Shown: positions 1 through 8,381 of the stretch, piece after piece | Numbering within the stretch: the first letter of the stretch is position 1 | How the letters are laid out: the number at the start of each line of letters is the position of its first letter | Source of the DNA: Roseicyclus marinus | GTDB taxonomy: Bacteria; Pseudomonadota; Alphaproteobacteria; Rhodobacterales; Rhodobacteraceae | DNA: 64,000 nt | Reading direction: 5' to 3' | NCBI RefSeq assembly: GCF_036322625.1 | Contig: NZ_AP027266.1 | Coordinates: 747,001-811,000, forward strand | Notes under the pieces: model-generated | The model's database searches: none | Told to the model about the DNA's origin: nothing | What the model saw: the letters and a program-made list of their open reading frames with translations, nothing else | Program-made: the position numbers and the translations under genes

Positions 1-387
1 GACATGGCGGAGCTGGCGGTGAACGAGCAGGTGACGCTTCTGGCCTATTCGCCGCTGGGTGCGGGGCTCTTGACCGGGAAATACCAGGATGGCGCCCTGC
101 CCGAAGGCAGCCGGATGGCGATCAACGGGGATCTGGGCGGGCGCAAGACGGAGCGCGCCTTTGCCGCCGTTGCGGCCTATCTGGAGCTGGCGAAGCAGCA
201 CGGGGTCGACCCGGTCCATATGGCGCTGGCCTTTACCGTCCAGCGGCCCTTTGCGGTGTCGACGATCTTTGGCGCGACCACGTCGGAGCAGCTGGCGCAT
301 ATCCTCTCGGGGGTTGATGTGACCCTGTCGGCGGAGCTGATGGAGGCGATCGACACCACCCACAAGGCGCATCCGATGCCCTTTTGA
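1..387 (+). CDS. Aldo/keto reductase, C-terminal part
   Basis: The reading frame is open from the first base and ends at 387, so only about the last 128 residues of an NAD(P)H-dependent aldo/keto reductase are present. The segment has the late TIM-barrel features of the YhdN/Tas-like group: LLAYSPLGAGLLTGKY near the start, then VHMALAFTVQRPFAVSTIFGATT with the cofactor-phosphate-binding region, and a C-terminal tail. The catalytic Asp-Tyr-Lys-His residues would lie upstream of the window. The methionine at base 4 is internal, not a start. The substrate cannot be inferred. Confidence 0.85.
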   Translation, partial: DMAELAVNEQVTLLAYSPLGAGLLTGKYQDGALPEGSRMAINGDLGGRKTERAFAAVAAYLELAKQHGVDPVHMALAFTVQRPFAVSTIFGATTSEQLAHILSGVDVTLSAELMEAIDTTHKAHPMPF

Positions 388-581
388 GGGCTGTGGACAA
401 GGCTGGGGAAAGATCGGGAAACGGAAAGGCGAAGGGGCCTTGCGTGGTCTGCGCGGCGGTTCTGTGTCGAGAATCCACCTTTTCTCCCGTTGCTCCTGCG
501 CCGCCCGCCCGCAATTTCCCGTGACAGTTCCGATCCGCCGCGCAAGACTGCGCTGCAGGGACATCAGGGGAGGATGCGGCC

Positions 582-1244
582 ATGCCGGTCGTGCTATGCT
601 ATGGCGACAGCAACACGCACGGGACGCGCCCGGTCACGCGGATCGGTCATCTGGACCGGCATGACCGCGCCGACCGATGGCCGGAGGTGATGGCCGCCCA
701 TCTCGGCCCGGAGGTGCAGGTGATTTCCGAAGGCTTGCCGGGCCGCACCACGGTGCATGACGATCCCGTCGAAGGGGGCTGTCGCAACGGCATCGCCGTG
801 CTGCCCGCGATCCTGCACAGCCACCGGCCCATCGACCTGATGCTGGTGATGCTGGGCACCAATGACCTCAAGCCCCGGTTTTCCGTCACCGCCTGGGAAA
901 TCGCCCGTTCGGTCGAGCGCATCTGCCTGTCCGCCCGGGCCGAGGGGGTTGTGGATGATCTGATGATCCTCGCCCCCGTTCCGGTCGTGGAAACGGGCGT
1001 TCTGGACGATGCCTTTGCAGGCGCCGCAGCGCGCCAGGCGGGGTTGAGCGATCACTTGCGCGCTGCCGCCGCGCGCATCGGTGCCGGGTTTTTCGATGCG
1101 GGCGCGCATGTCGCGGTGTCCCCCGTAGACGGGGTGCATTGGGACGCCGCAGCCCATCACGCGCTGGGCGCTGCCCTGGCGCGCGCAGTGGCGGAGCGGT
1201 TGGGCCTTCAGGCGGCGGAGGGTGCTGTCGGTCAGCGCCCCTGA
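582..1244 (+). CDS. SGNH/GDSL-family hydrolase (arylesterase-like)
   Basis: A 220-residue single-domain esterase or acyl hydrolase. Block I is CYGDSNTHGTRP with the nucleophile Ser10. Block III is MLGTNDLK, with the oxyanion Asn. Block V near the C-terminus is SPVDGVHWDAAAHHALG, supplying Asp and His. No signal peptide is visible, so it is probably cytoplasmic. A purine-rich GGGGAGG lies upstream of the start. The length is normal for the small arylesterase/TesA-like group. It ends 13 bp inside the 3' end of the convergent XRE regulator. The substrate is not predictable. Confidence 0.85.
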   Translation: MPVVLCYGDSNTHGTRPVTRIGHLDRHDRADRWPEVMAAHLGPEVQVISEGLPGRTTVHDDPVEGGCRNGIAVLPAILHSHRPIDLMLVMLGTNDLKPRFSVTAWEIARSVERICLSARAEGVVDDLMILAPVPVVETGVLDDAFAGAAARQAGLSDHLRAAAARIGAGFFDAGAHVAVSPVDGVHWDAAAHHALGAALARAVAERLGLQAAEGAVGQRP

Positions 1245-2104
1245 TCGACCAGCCCGCGCAGATGCGCCAGATGGCCGGGGATCGCGCGGGCCGAGACCTG
1301 CGCCTCGCGCACCAGCCAGTCGAAATGCCGCGTCACCGTGCGCACCCGGTCGCGGTCGCGAAACGCGATGTAATGGCGGCCAAGGTAGATCACCGCCATC
1401 TTGGGGCCAAAGACCGTGACAGGGGCCGACCAGACCCGCCGCGCGTCATAGAGAAAGATCCGCAGCGACGGGTAGAACTGGTCATAGACCTCGGCCAGCC
1501 AATCGATCTGGGCGCGGCGGATGTCGGGGTCCAGCCCCGCGTAATAGCCTTCGCCCCGGGCGAAGCTTTCCATCTCGTGGACCGCCATGGCCATTTCGTA
1601 ATCGCCTTCGGTCAGCCGCATCCAGTCGAGCCGCTCGGCGGCGGCATCGATGGCGGCATCGGGGCGGCGATGGGTCAGCGGCGCATACTCCCAGCGCAAG
1701 AGCGCGTTGGTTTTCAGCATGTCGGGCAGGGTCGCGGGCACATGGCGGATCTTGTAACCCTCGGCCTCGCGGTGCCAGGCAAAGATCTGGTCATCGAGCC
1801 CCGTCGCGCGGCCCGTTTCCGAGATCGACAGCGAGCTGTCCAACAGCGCGCCCGCCTGTTCCGGCCGGTCGGTCAGCCCCAAAAGCCAATCGGCCGAAAC
1901 ATCGAGCGCCTGCGCGCAGGCGGCCACCACATGCCCCCCCGGCATCCGCGTTTCGCCGGGCGCCAGCATCTGCGTGACGCTGGAGCGATCCACCCCGATG
2001 GCGCGCGCCAGCCCTGCCCGGCTTTGGCCCGAGATCGCCAGCGCCGCCGCCAACCGGTCGCGGAACGTGGCTGCCACACTGCGTTTGTCGGATTTTTCCA
2101 GCAT
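1232..2104 (-). CDS. XRE-family helix-turn-helix transcriptional regulator
   Basis: A 290-residue regulator with an N-terminal Cro/C1-type HTH at about residues 12-70 (LAAALAISGQSRAGLARAIG, then VDRSSVTQML). It is followed by a long C-terminal region of about 200 residues rich in Trp, Tyr and Arg that resembles a transcription regulator ligand domain but has no family name I can assign. The start at 2104 (MLEKSDKR) is chosen because it sits just before the HTH. An in-frame Met at 2161 would add 19 residues with no recognisable feature. It is transcribed divergently from the fatty acid desaturase at 2234, which makes that gene a possible target (inference). Confidence 0.75.
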   Translation of the reverse strand: MLEKSDKRSVAATFRDRLAAALAISGQSRAGLARAIGVDRSSVTQMLAPGETRMPGGHVVAACAQALDVSADWLLGLTDRPEQAGALLDSSLSISETGRATGLDDQIFAWHREAEGYKIRHVPATLPDMLKTNALLRWEYAPLTHRRPDAAIDAAAERLDWMRLTEGDYEMAMAVHEMESFARGEGYYAGLDPDIRRAQIDWLAEVYDQFYPSLRIFLYDARRVWSAPVTVFGPKMAVIYLGRHYIAFRDRDRVRTVTRHFDWLVREAQVSARAIPGHLAHLRGLVDQGR

Positions 2105-2233
2105 TGCTGATTTTCCACAACGATGTTGAGTATCCGCTGAGAAAACCCCGACTGCCCGCAAAGCGCAAGCTCACATATCCGTGATCCCGGGCAGGGGCGC
2201 GGAGGCCCCGCAACGCAAGGGACCGGGCAGATC

Positions 2234-3115
2234 ATGCGCATCGAATGGCCGACACTGGCGCTGATCCTTGCCAGTTATGTCGGGCTTTGGCTGGGCCTTT
2301 TCGTGCTGCCGGGGATCAGCGTGGCGCTGGCCATGGCGGTCTTGATCCCCACCATCGCGCTGCAATCCTCGCTCCAGCACGAGGTCATCCATGGCCATCC
2401 CTTTTCCGAACGGCGGCTGGGCGAGGCGCTGGTCTTTCCCGCCTTCAACCTTGCCATTCCCTACCTGCGGTTCCGCGACACGCATCTGGCCCATCACATG
2501 GATGCCCGCCTGACCGACCCCTATGACGATCCGGAATCGAATTACCTCGACCCTGTCGTCTGGGCGCAGCTGTCGCCGCTGCACCGGCGGCTCTTGAACG
2601 CCAACAACACGCTTGCCGGTCGGATGATCCTCGGGCCGCTGATCGGGCAGGTCGGTTTCATGGCCGCCGATTGGCGGAGCATCCGGGCGGGCGACATGGC
2701 CGTCCTGCGCGCCTGGCTCTGGCATCTGCCGCCCACGATCGCCCTTGTGGCGCTGGTCGTGGCCGCGCCTCTGCCGCTCTGGGCCTACCTGGTGTCGTGC
2801 TACGTGGCGCTGGCCATCCTCAAGATCCGGACCTTTCTCGAACACCAGGCCCATGAGCGCGCGCGCGGCCGCACGGTGATCATCGAGGATCGCGGGCCCT
2901 TGGCCTTTCTGTTTCTCAACAACAACCTCCATGTCGTTCACCACATGCACCCCAAGCTGCCCTGGTACCGACTGCCGCGCATCTACTGGAACAACCGCGA
3001 GGCCTATCTGGGCCGGAACGCGGGCTACAGCTATCCGGGCTATGGCGCGATCTTCCGGGCCTATCTGTGGCGCGCGAAAGACCCGGTGCCCCATCCCCTT
3101 TACCCCAAGAATTAG
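2234..3115 (+). CDS. Fatty acid desaturase (membrane di-iron)
   Basis: A 293-residue integral membrane desaturase or hydroxylase. It has the three histidine boxes that bind the di-iron centre: HEVIHGH at about residue 49, HLAHH at about 82, and HVVHHMHP near 235. Hydrophobic segments lie before box 1 and between boxes 2 and 3. The length is short, as in the bacterial desaturase-like group that acts on lipids or carotenoids. It is divergent from the XRE regulator. The acyl or carotenoid substrate is not shown by the sequence. Confidence 0.85.
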   Translation: MRIEWPTLALILASYVGLWLGLFVLPGISVALAMAVLIPTIALQSSLQHEVIHGHPFSERRLGEALVFPAFNLAIPYLRFRDTHLAHHMDARLTDPYDDPESNYLDPVVWAQLSPLHRRLLNANNTLAGRMILGPLIGQVGFMAADWRSIRAGDMAVLRAWLWHLPPTIALVALVVAAPLPLWAYLVSCYVALAILKIRTFLEHQAHERARGRTVIIEDRGPLAFLFLNNNLHVVHHMHPKLPWYRLPRIYWNNREAYLGRNAGYSYPGYGAIFRAYLWRAKDPVPHPLYPKN

Positions 3116-3152
3116 ATTGCAGGCCGGGGGTTTGCGGCGCATGTGAGGGGTC

Positions 3153-4067
3153 ATGCCCGTCTGGATCATCGCCACGATACTCGCTGCCTTCTTCCAGAAC
3201 CTCCGGTTCCTGCTGCAGCGCCATCTCAAGGTCACGACGCTGTCGACCATGGGGGCGACCTGGGCGCGGTTCGCCTTTTCCATGCCGCTCGCTGCCCTCG
3301 CGCTGGCGCTCTGGCTCGGGGTGACGGGGCAGGCCCTGCCAAGCCCCACGCCCGCCTTCTGGGGCTATGCGCTGACCGGGGCCATCGGCCAGATGCTGGC
3401 GACGGCCTGTGTCGTCACGCTCTTCGGGCGGCGCAATTTCGCGGTCGGTGTGACGCTGGCCAAGACCGATGTGATCCTGAGCGCGCTCATCGGCCTCGTT
3501 CTTTTGGGAGAGGCCGTTTCGCTGCCCGTCGCGCTCGCCATCGTGGTGGGCTTTGCGGGTGTCATGCTCCTGTCCGATCCGCCGCGGGGCGATGTGGCGC
3601 TAGGCCTGCGCGCGCGGCTTTTCAATGCCGCCTCGGGTTACGGGCTTCTGTCGGGGTTGCTCTTCGGGCTGTCGGCGGTCTGCTACCGGGGCGCGACGCT
3701 GAGCCTTGAGGGGGGGGATGACCTGTTGCGGGCGGCGACGGCGCTGGTGGTGGCCACTTTCGTGCAGACACTCACACTCGGCCTGTGGCTCGCCTGGCGC
3801 GAGGCGGGGCAGATCGGGCGCGTCCTGGCCTCCTGGCGCGTGTCGGGGCCGATGGGGCTGACCTCCATGCTCGGCAGTCTCGCCTGGTTCACCGCCTTCG
3901 CGCTGCAGACGGCCGCCTATGTCAAGGCTCTGGGCCAGATCGAACTGGTCTTCACCTTTCTCGTCTCGGCCTTCTGGCTTGGCGAACGCTCCTCGGCCAA
4001 GGAGATTGCGGGGGCGCTCCTGCTGGTCGTATCGGTCCTCATCATCTTCCTCGGGGCGCTGCCATGA
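3153..4067 (+). CDS. DMT-superfamily transporter with EamA domains
   Basis: A 304-residue inner-membrane protein with about ten hydrophobic helices arranged as two tandem EamA repeats (residues about 2-135 and 150-302). The first helix pair contains FFQNLRFLLQRHLKV and the second repeat ends FWLGERSSAKEIAGALLLVVSVL, typical of drug/metabolite exporters. The stop overlaps the start of the AEC transporter by an ATGA, so the two are translationally coupled. The transported compound cannot be predicted. Confidence 0.85.
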   Translation: MPVWIIATILAAFFQNLRFLLQRHLKVTTLSTMGATWARFAFSMPLAALALALWLGVTGQALPSPTPAFWGYALTGAIGQMLATACVVTLFGRRNFAVGVTLAKTDVILSALIGLVLLGEAVSLPVALAIVVGFAGVMLLSDPPRGDVALGLRARLFNAASGYGLLSGLLFGLSAVCYRGATLSLEGGDDLLRAATALVVATFVQTLTLGLWLAWREAGQIGRVLASWRVSGPMGLTSMLGSLAWFTAFALQTAAYVKALGQIELVFTFLVSAFWLGERSSAKEIAGALLLVVSVLIIFLGALP

Positions 4068-4996
4068 TCGCCATCGCGCTCTCCATCGCGCCGATCTTCC
4101 TGCTGATCGTCACCGGCTACGCGCTCCGGCGCGGCGGCATCCCGTCCGAGGAATTCTGGACCCTCAATGACCGCCTCGTCTATTTCGTCCTGATGCCCGC
4201 GCTCTTCTTCGTGAAGATCTCGCAGACGGACCTGTCGGACCCGAACCTTCTCTCCTTCACCGCGACGCTCTACGCGGGCTTTTTCCTCGCCGTGGGGGCG
4301 GCCACCGCCCTTGCCGTCACCTTGCGCTACGAGGGGCCGCAAGCCACCTCGATCCTGCAAGGGGCAAGCCGCTTCAACACCTTCATCTCGCTGGCCGTGG
4401 CCGAAACGCTCTACGGGGCGGCGGGGTTGCAGTTGGCGGTTCTGGCGGCGGCGGTGCTCGTGCCCGTGGTCAACCTGACGGTCGTGGGGCTTTTCTCGGT
4501 CCTTCTGCCCAAGCCGGGCAGTCCGGTCCTCGTGAATGCCGCGCGCGGGCTTGCCACGAACCCGCTGATCCTGTCGATCCTTGCAGGTGCCGTGGTGAAT
4601 GCGCTGGGCTGGGCGCCGATCCCGGTTCTGACCGAAACGCTTGCGGTGCTGGGGCAGGCGGCCCTTCCCATCATGCTCTTGTGCGTGGGCGCGAGCCTCA
4701 AGCTGCGCGGGCTTCAGGCCGATCTCCTGCCCATGGCCATCGCGGCGGGGGGAAAGCTCGTGCTTTTCCCCCTCGTCATCTTCGCCCTTGCCCTGGCGCT
4801 CGGCCTGCCTCCGCTCACCGCGCAGGTGGCGCTGATCTACGGCGCGCTGCCCACGGGGGTCGCCGCCTATACGCTCGCGCGCCAGATGGGGGGTGATGCG
4901 CCGCTCATGGCCGCGATGATCACGGTCCAGACGCTTCTGGCCTTCGCGCTCATGCCGCTCTGGCTGGGTCTCGGGGAATGGGTCTTCGGCCTCTGA
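4064..4996 (+). CDS. AEC-family (auxin efflux carrier-like) transporter
   Basis: A 310-residue membrane protein with two sets of hydrophobic helices flanking a more polar centre. The N-terminal IAPIFLLIVTGYALRR is characteristic of bacterial AEC/malonate-type carriers, with GASRFNTFISLAVAETLYG in the conserved middle and ALPTGVAAYTLARQMGGD in the second half. The start at 4064 is chosen because it overlaps the upstream stop as ATGA; the frame stays open further upstream but runs through the EamA gene. It forms a two-gene transporter operon with that gene. The substrate is unknown. Confidence 0.85.
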   Translation: MIAIALSIAPIFLLIVTGYALRRGGIPSEEFWTLNDRLVYFVLMPALFFVKISQTDLSDPNLLSFTATLYAGFFLAVGAATALAVTLRYEGPQATSILQGASRFNTFISLAVAETLYGAAGLQLAVLAAAVLVPVVNLTVVGLFSVLLPKPGSPVLVNAARGLATNPLILSILAGAVVNALGWAPIPVLTETLAVLGQAALPIMLLCVGASLKLRGLQADLLPMAIAAGGKLVLFPLVIFALALALGLPPLTAQVALIYGALPTGVAAYTLARQMGGDAPLMAAMITVQTLLAFALMPLWLGLGEWVFGL

Positions 4997-5083
4997 TCCC
5001 CCCTTCATCTTTCTCCAAATATGCCGGGGGTTCGGGGGCAGAGCCCCCGACGGGTCGGCGCGCGGCACGCGCGGCGAAACCTC
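4997..5083. repeat. Intergenic repeat with CAGAGCCCCC inverted arms
   Basis: The gap between the AEC transporter and the Nudix gene holds a CCTTCATCTT-type word followed by GGGGGCAGAGCCCCC. The same two words recur at 42.75-42.94 kb and 61.44-61.51 kb. It sits between convergent stops, so it may serve as a transcription end, but no T-tract follows the arms. Confidence 0.6.
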
Positions 5084-5752
5084 TTACAACCGCGAGAACC
5101 GGCTCACCTCGGTCCGGTTGTCGAAAAACGGCACGCCGGGGGCTTGCCGCCCCTCCAGCCGGGCAGACAATTCGGCCAGCACCACTTCGGTGATGAAGGG
5201 CATGTCATAGCCCCTGACCTCGTCGAGCGGCACCCAATGCAGATGGCCCAGCTCCGCCTCCGCGCGGCTGAAATCGTCGGGATCGTTCCTGAGCGCCTCG
5301 GCCTCGACCAGGAAAAACCGCGCATCGAAGCGGCGCGGGCGGCCGGGGGGCGTGATCGCGCGAAAGAGAAAGGTCAGATCCGTGCCATCGGGCAGATGGC
5401 CTGTGCCAAGATAGCCGCGCCAACCCTGCGGCTTGTCCAATCTGCCCGCCCGTGCATCGGGCGCGCCGATCAAAAGCCCCGTTTCTTCCCACAATTCGCG
5501 GGTCGCGGCCGCGACAAGCGGTGCGGGGCCCAGATCGCTCTCGCGCGCAAGGGCCGCCGCACAGCCTGGGGTCGGGTCGAAGGCGAGCGGGATGACGGCA
5601 TCCACCGCGTCAACGGCCCCACCCGGAAAGACGAATTTCGACGGCATGAAGGCCGCATCCTGCCCGCGTTGGCCCATCAGCACCCTCGGACGGGTGGCGC
5701 GGTCGCGCAGTACGATCACCGTGGCGGCATTCCTGATGGCGCTTTTGTCCAC
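5084..5752 (-). CDS. NUDIX hydrolase
   Basis: A 222-residue nucleoside diphosphate-X-type hydrolase. The N-terminal strand is IRNAATVIVLRDRATRPRVL, the loop FVFPGGAVD leads into the domain, and the Nudix helix core is TRELWEETGLLIG, carrying the REXXEE metal ligands. The GTG start at 5752 is chosen because it overlaps the stop of the upstream DUF983 gene as TAGTG. An in-frame ATG at 5779 would overlap that gene by 28 bp. The group resembles the RNU7/NUDT19-like Nudix proteins that act on CoA derivatives, but the substrate is uncertain. Confidence 0.85.
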   Translation of the reverse strand: MDKSAIRNAATVIVLRDRATRPRVLMGQRGQDAAFMPSKFVFPGGAVDAVDAVIPLAFDPTPGCAAALARESDLGPAPLVAAATRELWEETGLLIGAPDARAGRLDKPQGWRGYLGTGHLPDGTDLTFLFRAITPPGRPRRFDARFFLVEAEALRNDPDDFSRAEAELGHLHWVPLDEVRGYDMPFITEVVLAELSARLEGRQAPGVPFFDNRTEVSRFSRL

Positions 5753-6153
5753 TAGAAGCCGTGCATCCGTTTCGCCCACTGGATCCCCACGATCATGCCC
5801 TTGAACCGGGGCAGAAGGTAGAGGGCCATGGCCACCACGCCAATCGAAAACGTCCCCGCCATGACCCAGGGCCCGGGCTGGAACATCTCGTAGACGAAGA
5901 GCTGCAAGGTCCCCATCACCTTGGCCGTCAAGAGGATCGACAGATAGGCCGGGCCGTCATCGGCGCGGGCATGGCTCAGATCCTCGCCGCAGGCGGTGCA
6001 GGACCCGTTGAGCTTCAGGTAGCCCTCGAACAGCCCCGCCTCGCCGCAATTGGGGCAGCGGCGGCGCAGGCCGCGCAGGATGGCGGGGCCGGTGGGCCGC
6101 TCGGGTGGGCCGGGCAGAAATTCGGGGCGCAGCGTCGCGTCGTCATGGCTCAT
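5752..6153 (-). CDS. DUF983 family membrane protein
   Basis: A 133-residue protein with an N-terminal zinc-ribbon pair (CPNCGEAGLFEG then SCTACGEDLS) followed by two transmembrane helices at about residues 72-92 and 96-116. This is the alphaproteobacterial DUF983 arrangement, whose function is not established. The start at 6153 (MSHDDATL) is chosen over an ATG at 6279 that would add 42 low-complexity residues. It overlaps the downstream Nudix gene by one base and is probably co-transcribed with it. Confidence 0.85.
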   Translation of the reverse strand: MSHDDATLRPEFLPGPPERPTGPAILRGLRRRCPNCGEAGLFEGYLKLNGSCTACGEDLSHARADDGPAYLSILLTAKVMGTLQLFVYEMFQPGPWVMAGTFSIGVVAMALYLLPRFKGMIVGIQWAKRMHGF

Positions 6154-6293
6154 GCCCCCTAAATGCGCCGCCGCGCGCGCCCCGTCCAGTGACCTCTCGC
6201 CGCGCCTCACGCGCCGATCAAAAAAGCCGCGACGGAAATCTGCGGCCTCTGCGTGGAACGGGGCAGAGACAGCAAGCAACAGGAGTTATGCAG

Positions 6294-6800
6294 ATGTCCA
6301 TCCTCAAGGCAGGCCTTCTGGCCACCCTCATCCCCCTGGCCCTCGCAGCCCCCGCGCTGGCGCAAGATGGCCGTGGCCCCGGCCCCCGGATGACCTTTTC
6401 CGAGCTCGATCTCGACGGCAATGGCGCGCTCACCCTGCAAGAGATGCAGGCCGCCGCCCAGGACCGGTTTGCCCGCGCCGATGCCGATGGCGATGGTCTC
6501 GTGACCCGGGACGAGCTGATCGCACAGGCGATGACGCGGGCCGAGGCCGGCGTGGACCGGATGCTCGAACGGGCCGACACCGACGGCGATGGCGCGATCA
6601 GCACCGCCGAACACGAGGCGCTGCGCGATGATCGTCGGACGGCGGGGATGGAGCGCATGTTCGGGCGCGTCGATGCCGATGGCGATGGCAGCGTGACCGA
6701 GGCCGAATTCGAGGCCGCCATGGAGCAGATGGGCGCACGGCGCGGCCAGCATGGCGGCGAGCGCGGCGGGCGGCATGGCCAGGGTTTCTGGCGCGGCTGA
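6294..6800 (+). CDS. Secreted EF-hand calcium-binding protein
   Basis: A 168-residue protein with a Sec signal peptide (cleavage near ALAQ-DG, residue 24) and four EF-hand loops of the DxDGxG form at about residues 39-50, 63-74, 95-106 and 127-138. The tail is Gly/His/Arg-rich and could bind another metal. The start at 6294 is set by an AGGAG eight bases upstream; an ATG at 6288 is too close to it. It lies 83 bp upstream of an ECF sigma operon of metal-sensor type, so it may be part of the same envelope-metal response (inference). Confidence 0.85.
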   Translation: MSILKAGLLATLIPLALAAPALAQDGRGPGPRMTFSELDLDGNGALTLQEMQAAAQDRFARADADGDGLVTRDELIAQAMTRAEAGVDRMLERADTDGDGAISTAEHEALRDDRRTAGMERMFGRVDADGDGSVTEAEFEAAMEQMGARRGQHGGERGGRHGQGFWRG

Positions 6801-6883
6801 TCCCGACCGATCCCGGCGCGGGGCAGGTGACATGCTCCGCGCCGGGTGCTTTCCGCGCGCGGCACGGAGCGATAGACAAAAGC

Positions 6884-7471
6884 ATGACGCAGGAAATGTC
6901 CGGGCTCGACCGGCTCTCCGACGGGGCGCTGATGGTCCTCTTCGCCAATGGCGATCCGGGGGCGGCCCGGCTTTTGACCGAAAGGCTTTTGCCGCGCGCC
7001 CTGCGTCATGCCAGCCGCGTGCTGGGCGACCGGGCCGAGGCCGAGGATATCGCGCAAGAGGCGATGTTGCGGCTTTGGCGGGCGGCGGGGGGCTGGCGGC
7101 AGGATGGGGCAGCCGAACCCGCGACCTGGCTTTACCGTGTCGTGGCGAACCTGTGCACCGACCGGCTCAGGCGGCGGGGGCGGACGGAGCCCTTGGACGA
7201 TCCCGATCTTGCCGCCGATGGCATGCCGGGGATCGAGGCGCGGATGGTCGCCGCCGACCGGATGGCCGCGCTCGATGCCGCGCTGGCGCGTCTGCCCGAA
7301 AGGCAGCGACAGGCCGTGGTGCTGCGCCATATCGAGGGGCTGTCCAACCCCGAGATCGCTGAAATACTGGATGTGGGGGTGGAGGCCGTCGAAAGCCTGA
7401 CCGCCCGGGGCAAGCGGGCACTGACAGCCGCTCTTGCCGGCAGGAAGGAGGCCCTGGGCCATGACGACTGA
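6884..7471 (+). CDS. ECF-type RNA polymerase sigma factor
   Basis: A 195-residue sigma-70 family protein with only regions 2 and 4. Region 2 contains AEDIAQEAMLRLWRA and WLYRVVANLCTDRLRRR; region 4 contains LPERQRQAVVLRHIEGLSNPEIAEILDV with the HTH. The start at 6884 (MTQEMSG) is preferred to an ATG at 6827, which lies only 26 bp after the previous gene. It overlaps the next gene by 11 bp, and that gene encodes a small membrane protein in the anti-sigma position. It is expected to direct transcription in response to an envelope or metal signal; the stimulus is inferred from the neighbours only. Confidence 0.88.
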   Translation: MTQEMSGLDRLSDGALMVLFANGDPGAARLLTERLLPRALRHASRVLGDRAEAEDIAQEAMLRLWRAAGGWRQDGAAEPATWLYRVVANLCTDRLRRRGRTEPLDDPDLAADGMPGIEARMVAADRMAALDAALARLPERQRQAVVLRHIEGLSNPEIAEILDVGVEAVESLTARGKRALTAALAGRKEALGHDD

Positions 7472-7847
7472 ACGTGACGATGATGCGCTCGACGCGCTGT
7501 TCGACGCGGCAAGGCAGGCCGCAGCGCCCCCCGATGCGCTGGTCGCGCGCGTGCTGGCCGATGCGGACCGGGTGCAGGCCGAAACGCGCGCCCAGTCCGC
7601 CCCGGCGACACCCCCGGTCCGCCGCTCCGGCCCGTTCGGCCGGTGGATCGCGGCGCTTGGGGGTTGGCCTGCGGTCTCGGGCGTGACGCTTGCCGGTGTT
7701 GCGGGCCTTGTCCTCGGCTTTGCCGCGCCCGATGTCGTGGACAGCTGGTCGGGTGGGCAGATCTGGACCCTGTCCGGTGGCGCCGGCACGATGCCCGAGA
7801 TGGGCGCGCTCTGGGATGGAACATGGGAGGAGGGGGGCGATGTCTGA
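7461..7847 (+). CDS. Small membrane protein, putative anti-sigma factor
   Basis: A 128-residue protein with a charged cytoplasmic N-terminus (DDDALDALFDAARQ), one transmembrane helix at about residues 68-90 and a short periplasmic tail. It overlaps the sigma gene by 11 bp and the next gene by 8 bp, the usual layout for a membrane anti-sigma. No HxxxCxxC zinc motif is present, so it is not a ZAS-type anti-sigma. The role is inferred from position, size and topology. Confidence 0.65.
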   Translation: MTTERDDDALDALFDAARQAAAPPDALVARVLADADRVQAETRAQSAPATPPVRRSGPFGRWIAALGGWPAVSGVTLAGVAGLVLGFAAPDVVDSWSGGQIWTLSGGAGTMPEMGALWDGTWEEGGDV

Positions 7848-8346
7848 CCCGTCGGGCGAACACAAGGCACCCCGGCGCGGCGCGCGCGGTCTGAAGATCG
7901 CGCTGGGCCTGTCGCTGGGTCTGAACCTCCTGATCGTGGGGCTGGTCGTGGGGGCCGTGACCTCCATCGGGTCGGGGCGGCCCATGGGCGACGACGATCC
8001 GCGCCTGCGCAGTCTGGGCCTTGGGCCTTTCGCCATCGCCTTGCCGCGCGACGAACGGCAGGCGGTGACCGACAGGATCGACCGCGCGGCACTCCGCGCC
8101 GATCGACGCGAGATGGGGCAGGCGATGGCCGATCTGCGCGCGGCACTTCTGTCCGAGCCTTTCGACCGGGCCGCTGCCGAGGCTGCGCTGAACCGGTCGC
8201 GCGATGCCGCCAGCGCCGCGCAAGGGCAGGGGCATCGCGCCTTGCTCGATCATCTCGAAACGCTCGACGCGACCGAACGCGCCGCCTTGGTCGAACGTCT
8301 GGGTCGTGCGCTGCGCCGGATGGGCGGGCGCGACGGGGGGCGTTGA
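7840..8346 (+). CDS. Periplasmic heavy-metal sensor-like membrane protein
   Basis: A 168-residue protein with an N-terminal transmembrane helix (about residues 20-42) and an exported alpha-helical domain rich in Arg, Ala and Asp. The helical domain resembles the CpxP/CnrX-like metal-resist fold (DERQAVTDRIDRAALRADRR and TERAALVERLGRALRR). It overlaps the anti-sigma candidate by 8 bp. In related operons such proteins sense metals or misfolded proteins and signal to the sigma/anti-sigma pair; that role is inferred here. It lacks the Cys residues of some metal sensors. Confidence 0.7.
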   Translation: MSDPSGEHKAPRRGARGLKIALGLSLGLNLLIVGLVVGAVTSIGSGRPMGDDDPRLRSLGLGPFAIALPRDERQAVTDRIDRAALRADRREMGQAMADLRAALLSEPFDRAAAEAALNRSRDAASAAQGQGHRALLDHLETLDATERAALVERLGRALRRMGGRDGGR

Positions 8347-8381
8347 TCGGGCAGGCCGCAGGCCAAGGGCATCTGGCCGTG

